The notes under the pieces: model-generated
What the model was told of the DNA's origin: nothing
The model's database searches: none
What the model saw: only the letters and a program-made list of their open reading frames with translations
Assembly: GCA_900323505.1 (NCBI GenBank)
Contig: OOIN01000040.1
Location: 248,001 to 312,000 of the forward strand
Direction: 5' to 3'
Source: Ustilago trichophora
Lineage: Eukaryota; Basidiomycota; Ustilaginomycetes; Ustilaginales; Ustilaginaceae
Length of the DNA stretch: 64,000 bases
Translations under genes and position numbers: made by a program
Shown: in pieces, positions 54,875 to 64,000 of the stretch
Position numbering within the stretch: position 1 is the first letter of the stretch
How the letters are laid out: the number at the start of each line of letters is the position of its first letter

Positions 54875-57800
54875 CTGTGAAAGTGCGGAATGCGTGTTGA
54901 CTTTGAGAGGGTGACGAGGATAGGAGACAAGGTGTGGCGAGGGAGAATGGGGATTGACGACGAAGACGGGGGGCGAACGCGGTCGTAATGAGGCTAGCAT
55001 CTATGCCGAACTGCCCTACACGGGGCGACAGGGCCCACTTGAAAAGAGGCCTTGCGTCTGTGAGGACAGACCAAAAGGGTTTACAGCGCGCTGGGAGGGC
55101 AGATGTAACGAGGTCGAAGCGTCGTGAGCAGCGCTGCTGCAAGGCTACCGGTGGGAAGTTGAGCCGGCGAGCTGAATGACAAGAGAGTAAAGTGAATGAT
55201 TCGAATGAGGCGAAGACTACAAGCTGAGCGCAGCTGCGTATTCAATCCGAGGTGCAAGTTGGCAAGTGACCCTGAGGTACACACATATATATATGCAGAC
55301 GAAAGGCGATCGCAGCTTAGAGCAGACAGAATGTTGTCCTGTGAGGACGTCCTTGCACGTAGCTGGGTTCGTGTCGATAGCTTGAATCGGTTCCCTGATG
55401 CACCGCAGACCTGATGGAATGCGAGAGATGCAAGAACTGTTGTCAAGACAAAGAGCAGAAGGGAATTCCAGTGTTGCAGTATCAAGCTTCCGTTCTAGAC
55501 AAGGTATCAAGGTCGGAATGGGTTGGCAGTGTACGGGTAGATGATGCGTTGATGTTATGCTCGCTCAAGGGTCAGTGTCAAGCGTTGAACCTAGCTTTGA
55601 TACTTCCGGTGGTGAGCTGAAGGAGCGGGTGAGTATGCAGGTGGCGTTCGACTGATATTTACTCTGCTCGACGATGTTGGACCAAATGTTGAGTTGTCAC
55701 AAGAGATGATGTCGTTCAAGGAGAGAGAAAGGGAGAGAGAGAGAGAAAGAGAGAGGGTGATGGTGGGGAGAAGAGTAGAGGAGGGAGCATCGACGGAGTG
55801 AGCCAAGAGGAGCAAAGCAAGCGGAGCATGTCCGACAGACAAGTCTGAAGAGAGAAGGCGCAGCAGCGTCGGTCGGTCGGTTCTACAGACAGAATGGCTA
55901 AAATGCAGATCGACTCGCTAGCACCTCAGCTGAATCCGATTGTCTGGGTAAGGCCAAGCTGCCGAAAAGAACGCTGTGGCGATGTCAATGGTGTCTTTGG
56001 GGGGTCAGAAGCCAAAAGGGCAAGGGTTCGGAATAGCCGCCGAGAACATCAAGAGAGGCTGGACGGGGCGGGTAAGGCAGAAGCGCAGAACGCTGTTTTT
56101 GAGCAGCAGCACAGTGGCAGATCTGCTTCGGTCCAAGTGCCCGGGTTCGCTTTCTTTGAGGCAGAGAGGCAGAGAGGTGTACAGACAACACCGTCACATC
56201 GGAGGCGAGACGAGGCGAGGGTGAGGCGAAGCAGGAGGCCCAAAGCAAGGGAAAAAGAAAAAGTGGCAGAAGCTGCACTTGGAATGGATTGGTAGGTGGC
56301 TGGCCAGGTGGGTTGCAGATGTGGCTGGGCTGGGCGGGGCTGGGCTCTGTTGGAAGCGAGGCAGAGGCAAGGAGCCCTCGAGAGGAGAAACAAGACACAC
56401 ACATAGGGAGACACACACACAAACACACACACACACACACACACGCATTCGCTCTACATAGACACATCTCAATCAGTCAGTTGGTCAGTCACCCACTCCA
56501 TCACCTCGGAATTTTTTTTTTTGACATTCGAGACAGGACAAGGAAAGGAAGGGTTGCAGCATGGGCAGAGTGTGGATGCAAGCTTTGTTACAGTACACCG
56601 CAAGAGAGAGTGTGCGCGTGTGTGTGCGTATGTGTGGCTGGCTGTCGGAAATTGCGTGGTTGGATTCGGTACTGTAGCTGGGTCGGGTGAACGTGGCATG
56701 CAAAGTCGTGATTGATGCGAGCGTGTCCTTGTGTGTGTGTGTGTGTATGTGTGTGGGAGGGAGAGAGAGGCTTGAGCAGCGCAGAATAGCAAAAAGGGAT
56801 TTAAACTTTAAATTTAAAACAAAACAGAGGGAAGGATACAGAGCCCAGAAATGGATCCAGAAAGTTAGGGTTTTGGAGGCGAAAAATAAAGAGATCGAGA
56901 TACAGAGATAGGGACGAACGCAGATCCGTGCACAACGTCGATATGAGGCAAGGCTTCTCGGTGATTCCCATACACATCTACAGTACACAGTACGCACCAA
57001 GCACGGCGTTGAACGGCTGAGACGGTCGCAAGTTGGACTTTTTTTTTCACCTCCATTGTACCACAAGAAAACCCAACCAGGAGGTACACGAGAGAGTCTC
57101 ATGCACAAAACACGATCCGAGCGGCAGAGATGCATCCAACTTTGTTGTCGTTGCAAAGCGACTGTTTTTATCTTCTTTTTTTTTAATTTCTAAATTGATT
57201 GATTTTTTTTTAAAAAAAAAAACTATATCTCAAGTCGGAGCACAGCGAGAACGCGCATCCAGAGCAACTTAGTGTGCAGTTCGCATCTCACTCGCATCTG
57301 TGTCTCTATGTGTGTGTTCATCCGTTTACTGACTGTATTCGTCTATTCATCTATTCATCCATTCATCCATTCATCGCTCTGCCCTTCCGTTTTCATGAAT
57401 CTTGCTCATCATTTTCCCGCCTATCAGCACCCAGAAGTCTCATCCCTACCTTCCTTCTTTCCCATATTCCGTTCGTCCCTCCCAGAAGCTCGTATCTCCT
57501 CTCTGGCACACAACGACCGAATGCTCTCTTGATTTACGTCGATTTCTCTTCGCCAGCATCCACAGAATCGAAACCAAAAGATGCTCTGAACAGATGACAA
57601 TCCGGTCTTGACTCAGACCCAGAACCGGCTATCGACCCTTTGTCTCCGCAAGCTAAGGTAGAGCCACTTTGGAGAGCACACAAACGTTGCTGCATATTGA
57701 TTTTGAAATGCAGCAGATCGCCGAGTTCCACAGTCGACCCTTAAAACAAGCTTGGGTTGCCAACTTCTCTCGCGGCCCATGCAGCATTCCAAGTAAAATG

Positions 57801-59312
57801 AAACAAAGGTCGAATAGGCAGGTAGGCGCCATGCCCAGACAGCCAATGTGCAATGTGCAGGTGTCAGTGCTCGGTGTCAGGGCTTTTGAGTATGCGTTTA
57901 CATGGCCGCAGCACTGTACTGTACAGCTTTGACCGCATACGTTGTAGGAACGCTGCGAGAAAATTCATGCGGTCAGCGTCAGCAGCAAGGGGGACCTACC
58001 GTAACTTTCAGGTCTGTGGGTAATTCACATCAATCAGAGTCGCCAGAGATGACTGCCTGCCGGCCAGCCTTGCTTGCAAAACCTAGGAGGTAAAGTTGCC
58101 AAAAACAAGCTCGCACGCACACGCGCCCTCCTGCTGCAAGCCCTTTCCGAGCTCCTGCATGCTTCCCAAGAGGCGTCAGCATACATTTTTTGCCGTCTTG
58201 CTTGTCGTTCCTTCATTACACGCTCTCCACGTAATTATCATCATTTCATTTGGTGCTAGAGTGCTCAAAGACTAGATGTGAGATTCATCGGGCAACATCA
58301 CGATCAAGAGTCTCCTAGCGGCCTTTCAGGAGAAAGCGCTTCAAAGGTCGTAATAGAAACCAAGACCGGCGTATGTCCTTGTCTGTCTCTCTTTTTTTCT
58401 CGGTGATGGCGGTTCCAAGTTACGGGAAGTAGAGTGTCACCACCAGGACGAGGCAATCTAGTTTGTCGAATGTTCATGATTTAGGCGCCTGACTCTACGT
58501 CGCTGGACCCGTGTCGCAGATCGAGCGTCCGTCACGGAGTGCGACTCCGACGGGCTTGCTGTTTTCCCCTTCCGTCACAACCTTTTGATTTTTGCACTGT
58601 AGTTTGACTGTGACGGTTGTCGGAGCAAGCCGTTAGGGAGTCCAAAGGTCAGGCGGCTAGTCCAGTTTGACGTGTTCTGTCAGTGTTGAAGAAAGAAATA
58701 GGAGGCCTTTGTTGGGGGGGAAGGCACATCTGCCAATCGAGAAACATGAGCTAAGGTTAGGATGAGACAGGTGGTCTCGACATCGTCTTCAACCTGGCCC
58801 AAAAATGGATGAAAATCCTTTTTTTCAAGGCAAAAGGCATGCGTAATTGCGACGTTTTCCTGTTGAGATCCCTACGCGAGACGAGACCTCTGAACTTGAC
58901 CCAGCAGCCACACGGATTTCTCCTTTTCCCTTTTCCTTTTTTTTTTTTTTTTCTTTCTTTTTTTTCTATTTTTCCCTTGCCATTTTGTCACCGTCGGGGC
59001 TTCGATGCGGAGTCGGAAATATGCTTTGAAAGCCCCATTTGAACGAGCGCGCCATGCTTTCAGGCAGCAGCAGCAACAAGAACTGCTGAATCAGGGCCGT
59101 ATGCCGTCCGTCCAACGCCTCTTCTCATTTGCTCAGTGTGCTGTGAATGCGGAACGCCATTTGGATCCCGTTTCAACTCGCTTCACAGCCAAAGACAACG
59201 TGTAGCCAGTGGCTCGGAGTCAACCCTCACCGTTCATGTGTGTGTGTGTGTGCGGAAAGGTGTGGTTGCCATTGTTTTTGTTTCCAAGCGAACCAGGAAA
59301 AGGGTTGCAAAA

Positions 59313-59348
<36 letters not shown>

Positions 59349-62300
59349 AAAGAGGACAAAAAATACAGTCGCTTCTTAATTGGCTACCCGCGGCGTTTGG
59401 TCGTCGCCTCGGCAAAACATGACATCCCAACCAGGCTGTTGCCAATGGTGGACCCCTCTCTTTACCTCTCACCCTTTTGCGGCACTGGATCAGAAACGTC
59501 GTCACCGGAGACTCCCACTAACTTGTCTTAGAATGGACTTGCGCTCTGATCGACTCTATTTTCCTTCAAAGGGTTACGGTACGATCTCTTGGAGAGGCAC
59601 CGAGCAAGGAGTCTGCTTCATGATGGCTACGCAGCAGGACGAAGGATTTGTAGATGGTAAGTCTTCCGCCGAATCCCCGGATATTGACACAGAAGACTTG
59701 TTGTTTGGCTTCTGTGTTGTTACCGCCACCCGAGAGTTGGAAACCTCGGCTAGGAGTCTACTTGCCGCTGTAAACACCCACCTCGCTCATTTCGAGTCAC
59801 GTCAAATCTACCTCTGCGCTTCCTTGCTTTGCACTTGGCGAATCATCCTCATCCTGTGTGGTCAGAGACAAAAGCTCAGTGCCAGAATAGGTAGGCGAGC
59901 GCAGCGTCGAAGTCCAGAGTCGGCCTTCAAAGCATTCGTCGCAAGACTGTGCCATTTTGTGCGACGCCTGCGCTGCGACTCCGGAATCTCGTCCGTCTGT
60001 CCGACGTGCAGGGCGGACAAAAGGGTTGGACAAACAACACGCAACCGTAGCGGTAGCTTCAGCAGTAGCAGCAGGATCCCGTGGCAGAATCAAAGTAAAC
60101 TACAGTACAGAATCACAGTACAGGTGCAGTGATGCCCCAAAATGGCAATGCAGGCGTAGGTTCGAACTACAGAAGCTGCATTACAGCCTCGCCACCACTC
60201 GAGCTCGAAAGCGGCATTGCCAGCCAACTTCAAGCCACCACGCAGCATTCTTGAAAAGGAAATTGGAATCTGGGTCAGATTTGCTTTACGAATAAAGTTC
60301 ACAAAGGGCAAAAACAAGGGCGTGAGACATACTGCAACAAGCCACCTCTGCTCGCCCCTGCCTCTCTGTTGTTGACGAGCATCTCTCCACAGGCCAGCTT
60401 TGTTCAACTCCCACGCCTCCCGGCGTCCCGTCTCACCCCCACACGACAGACAGACAGACAGACAGAAAGGAAAAATTTATTTTTTTTGGAAATTCGGAAC
60501 AAACACTTTTTTTTTTGATCTGCCACATCAGCCCACCTTCATGTCTTGTTATCCAGGTGCGAAACTCAAATCCTCTCATTTTGGCAAGTCGTCATCATCA
60601 TTGCCCTCGCCATCGCCGTCGCCGTCGCTTTCGCTTTCGCTTTCACTCGGCAGAATGCATGAGTTCCATGACCTCAAGGAGAGACGGATGCGAGCCAGGT
60701 TCTGCACACTGTAACCAGAGCCTGCAAGATCTCTTCCGCTCTGTAGTCAGGATATCTGGCTAAACCTCGTTACGAGGTGCTATCCACTCATTGTTCTTGC
60801 ATCGACATATTGTGTTTGAATAGCACATCTATCGGTCAACTTGGTCCTGTCGCAGATCGACGGGAAGTCATTGAAGCGGTGCTTTGCCGAAAGCACAAGA
60901 CATGGCTGGTTACCGCCCCTCCATACACACGGGATCCCAAATCCGAAACTGCCTTTACACGAAAGTGGCACTATATGCGAGAGGGTCTTTATGCTTTGCT
61001 AAGCCAAGGTTCCGACCTCGACTGAATGGGACAACGGACATGTCAGATGCCATGCGAGAGCAAAGTGCCAAAAGATGCCCAACAATCGCCCAGAATAACC
61101 AGAAACAGGGGACTATCTCGCTTAGGGGAGCGTATCAACATCGACGTGATGGGAGGACGAGGGTGCAGCACGTCATGTCGGCTAGCGGCGCGGATCCCTG
61201 CTATATGGTGCAGTAATGTACAGTACTGTACTGTAGTCTACTTTACTGTACAGTAGGTATTGTTGAGTTTGAGGTCGGCAGGCTTGGACGGCTACCGGAT
61301 GAGCGCGATGCAGGCACTCAGGCTCGTTAGCGAGGAAGACTGTCATTCGCTTGCGGCATTTGAATCGCGATACCCTTTTGACGCGCCAAGCTGCTTGCTG
61401 TCTTTGTTGTCGACATCGACCTGCAGAACGCTGGCAATCAGCAGCAATACGTCAAGTGGCAAAAGAAAAGTGCTTGTTCGCATCTCCCTCTTCCGTCATT
61501 CCACTAATGCCGCAAACACCGTTCTGAAGCTCTAACAAAAATCAACAGCAGAAACATGCAGAGCTGTCGAGATGCATAGGTGGAAACGGAAGGGGTCCGC
61601 CAAGACAGAGAGGTCAGCTTGTTCGCTCTTTTTCAATCCTAACAGTGCTTGTAAGCTCAGACTCGGGTAAGAAATGAGATGAGCGGATACAGTACTGTGT
61701 AGTACGAATTTGTGGCGCACAATCAAAGAAGAGCGCGCGCGCCTTATCCATCAGATCCTGTCGGTGTCAGGTGTCAGCCTCGGAACGGTCCCGACAGTGG
61801 CAGGAAGATACGTGTGAGTGCATATTTACTAATCGCATGAAAAGGACAGAGAGTCGCAAACAGGGTGAAGTGCAAAGTGTGAGGAAGATGGCCACTTCAA
61901 TCTCCGCTTTAGACAAAAGCGGGCTGACCTACTTTGCCTCTTTGTATCCGACAATCGAGCATCGGTCAAGTCAAGCCCAAGCCTAGCCCAACCTAGCCTA
62001 GCAGAGCCTCAGCCTGGCATCTCGTCTCGCTGCAAAATACAGAAAGCATGCATGCAGGGTTGCGATACGGTACGATGCCGTCTGAGTCGAAAATGATTTC
62101 AGAGAAGAGACATGCGTCACTTTGACAGGCTAGATCTCGTTCACTTGCGTCAAAGGGCAAGAGAGCTAGATACTGTGCAGTACCTGCTTGGAAAAGGCGA
62201 TGTCAACAATTGAGCACCGTACCCAAACCAACGTGGAAGAAGCTGAGTTTCAAAGTCGGAGTCCCCCGACGGAAGCCTGAGAAAGGGTCCGAAACGTCCA

Positions 62301-62911
62301 TGCGCTTAGCAATTTTTCTCATTTCTCGGCTACAGCAAACGCCCTTTTTGGTGCTTACGGTTTGACCATCTCCTTTTTCTCCTCTTGCCTCGCAGCTCTA
62401 ATGTTGAAGACGGCATTGACTGGCTGGAAGCGTAGCCGATCTAAGGTTGCGGCATCACGGTTACGAGCTCGAGTACAGTGCGACAAAAAGTACTCACGTC
62501 GGGCTTCGTTGTCTGGAAAGAAGAAAAAGAAAAAGAAAAGGAAGAAGAAGAAAAAAAACCCCATCCATGACCTTACCTTTGCTTGCGATTTATCGGACAC
62601 TCGGCACGCTCCCGAGCTACAGTACAGTACGCATCGTTGAGAATTTAAAAACGAAAACCACAATTATACTGCTGAAGTGCCTGATTTTTGAAGCACCAGT
62701 TTGACCCAATCTCACGGCATGAAGAAGGATCTTGACACAATTTGACTTCATAGAAGGTGTTGCTTTGGCTCGAAATACTGCGGTCCGCCACCAAACTGCA
62801 GCAGACAGAAAGGAGCTGCAAGTCAAGGAGCCTTGGAAGATGGTGTGTTTGGCCCTGAAAAGGCGTTTTTTAAAAACTCAATGACGCGCACTGTACATGT
62901 GGTCCATCGTA
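54875..62911. other. About 8 kb without convincing genes upstream of the forkhead gene
   Basis: Only short or low-complexity frames. The largest (59380-60132, plus, 250 codons) has no recognisable feature. Contents include GA repeats (55724-55756, 59320-59344), CA/TG repeats (56395-56442, 56729-56754, 59236-59252), a T run at 58938-58952, and many GTACAGTAC/GTACTGTA copies (56980, 57913, 60101, 61217-61256, 61689, 62618-62630). The part nearest 54875 must contain the forkhead promoter and leader. Confidence 0.5.
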
Positions 62912-63000
62912 CAGTCGCGTCCAAAACTGTCCCATAATTTTGTTCTGAGCCGAATATCAATGAGGCTCCACACCAGTCATTTTTACAAATCTAAGCCTCC

Positions 63001-63100
63001 TCACAAGAATGATCACCACCATAATGTCAATATTTTGCTAGCTCATATCAAACACCTGGATGTGATAGATGCTATCCATAGCTACAACTTCCTCACCAAC
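63001..63100 (+). repeat. Internal unit, copy 1, of the inverted-repeat element
   Basis: It begins TCACAAGAATGATCACCACC and ends near CTACAACTTCCTCACCAACG. It pairs with the inverted copy at 63507-63608 and resembles the direct copy at 63221-63319. Confidence 0.85.
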
Positions 63101-63506
63101 GAAAAAAATAGTTTAGTCTTGGTTATTGAATGGGAACAGCATCAAGATAGCCTTAAATTGGGGTCAAAAATTTTGTGAAATTCAACTGCACAGTGCAGTA
63201 TTGCGAAAAAACACCCCCCTTCACAAGAATGGAAATCACACTATAATCAATGTTGCAGCTCACTTTCCCCATTCATGGTGTGCGTAGCTGGTATGTATAG
63301 CTACAACTTTCTCACCAACATATAGGCAAGTGTCTGCTGACATTGAGGAGAAAAAGGCAGTATAAGGAAGGGTATCTTCAAATTTTCGAATTGAAATTTC
63401 CAGAGACTGATAAAGTGCACAAATGCGCAAATTTTGTACTCAGATTTCCAAAAAAAGAGAGCCAATTCTGCTACAGCACAATAACTAAGACTAAACTCTT
63501 TTTTCT

Positions 63507-63608
63507 GTTGGTGAGTAAGTTGTAGCTATGGATAGCATCTATCACATCCAGGTGTTAGATATGATCTAGTAAAATATTGACATTAAGGTGGTGATCATTC
63601 TTGTGTGA
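63507..63608 (-). repeat. Internal unit, inverted copy, of the inverted-repeat element
   Basis: Read on the minus strand it matches copy 1 over about 100 bp with only a few differences. The two could form a long stem with a loop of roughly 400 nt if transcribed. Confidence 0.85.
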
Positions 63609-63708
63609 TGTGGTGTTTCAGAGCTAATTGTGTGCTGTGCTGTTGGAAATTTTCAGAATTTGCAACTCAAATTTGGTAAGATACGGGGCAGTATTGGACG
63701 CGACTGTA

Positions 63709-64000
63709 CAATGATGTTTACTCTATCCGGAACAGCGCGACATTTTGATGGCCATTTCAACTGACTCACTCTGTCAACTTGAATCTGGGCGTTGATCGAA
63801 TCATCAAAGAGACTAATACCATATCATTGTGAGCATGACCTCAGGTGCATGCGCAACAGTCAAGGCAGATTTCTGCGTTGCTGCAGATACAGTAATTGGT
63901 TGCAAGGTACAGCATGGTATGCACTTTGGGTCGGCAATCAAGCCGCAGTCATCTTAGTGTGGTACGTACATCGCAACCCAAGACAAGCCACGCAATTTGG
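63709..64000. other. Right flank of the window
   Basis: No gene or repeat is recognised in the last 292 bp. Confidence 0.5.

Larger units (their letters stand above)
62912..63706. mobile_element. 795-bp non-autonomous Tc1/mariner-like element with TA flanks
   Basis: The ends are inverted repeats of 22 bp with two mismatches: CAGTCGCGTCCAAAACTGTCCC on the left, and CAGTCGCGTCCAATACTGCCCC on the right read from the minus strand. Each end is flanked by TA (62910-62911 and 63707-63708), matching the target-site duplication of Tc1/mariner-type transposons, whose ends commonly start CAGT. Inside are three copies of a roughly 100-bp unit: 63001-63100 (direct), 63221-63319 (direct, diverged) and 63507-63608 (inverted, about 90-95% like the first). 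No transposase frame exists, and the element is AT-richer than its surroundings. Classification is from end structure only. Confidence 0.75.

Noticed and set aside
59380..60132. 250-codon plus-strand frame
   Set aside because: It spans repeats, lacks any domain or signal, has irregular composition, and other frames overlap it. It looks fortuitous.
60150..60185. GTAGGTTCGAACTAC resembling a tRNA T arm
   Set aside because: The T-stem does not pair properly, and no anticodon, D arm or acceptor stem can be drawn around it.
1..64000. CRISPR arrays, rRNA genes, bacterial operons or viral genes
   Set aside because: No spaced direct-repeat arrays, rRNA signatures or viral proteins were seen. All recognisable genes are fungal nuclear genes.

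Overview
This window is nuclear DNA of a smut fungus (Ustilaginales, close to Ustilago or Sporisorium). The evidence is the set of basidiomycete housekeeping genes with long, intron-poor exons, short GT-AG introns elsewhere, and a tandem array of small secreted proteins of the kind found in smut effector clusters. The species cannot be fixed from the sequence alone. The plus strand opens inside an intron of the ribosomal protein uL2 gene (RPL2/RPL8), and the last exon of that gene ends at 1345.

The most distinctive part is 1.9-13.3 kb. Six genes for predicted secreted proteins lie here, all on the minus strand, between RPL2 and an intron-containing tRNA-Lys(CTT). I label them A (1911-2792), B (4125-4820), C (6023-6889), D (8544-9052), E (10565-11185) and G (12392-13325). 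C, D, E and G are clearly paralogous. They share a start of the form MK-(L/F/I)-(N/S)-hydrophobic, an Ala-Ala-Pro signal-peptide end, and a Leu/Gly/Phe-rich segment followed by a Ser/Gly/Glu stretch. After that comes a low-complexity Pro/His/Gly/Ser body, then a phase-1 intron just before the C-terminus. C and D also share a CGTCAAAG-N-TATAAA core promoter. G carries a reading-frame break at a five-base homopolymer, and E stops just upstream of the conserved splice site. This looks like a locally duplicating and decaying (birth-and-death) candidate effector family. No known domain is recognisable in any member.

The rest is conserved core genome: eIF5B (minus, 15.2-18.9 kb); CGR1 (plus, four exons); a DUF2433 metallophosphoesterase-fold protein with a C-terminal RRM-like segment (plus, 21.4-23.9 kb); a class-B bHLH transcription factor (minus, 24.2-25.2 kb); the arginine-pathway carbamoyl-phosphate synthase large subunit CPA2 (minus, 33.3-36.8 kb); a small Myb/SANT-like protein with a 13-nt micro-exon (plus, 39.0-39.7 kb); the DEAD-box helicase DBP7 (minus) and SDA1 (plus), which share a 451-bp divergent promoter; the polyphosphate polymerase subunit VTC4 (minus, 46.5-49.2 kb); and a forkhead transcription factor (minus, 52.3-54.9 kb). 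Five genes (RPL2, eIF5B, CGR1, DBP7, SDA1) concern ribosome structure, assembly or translation.

Two regions of about 8 kb have no convincing gene. They lie upstream of the two transcription factors (25.2-33.3 kb and 54.9-62.9 kb). Both are rich in homopolymer runs, microsatellites and a recurrent GTACAGTAC/GTACTGTAC palindrome. Near the right edge (62912-63706) is a 795-bp element with 22-bp terminal inverted repeats beginning CAGTCGCGTCCAA, flanked by TA. It looks like a non-autonomous Tc1/mariner-type element and contains three copies of a roughly 100-bp internal unit.
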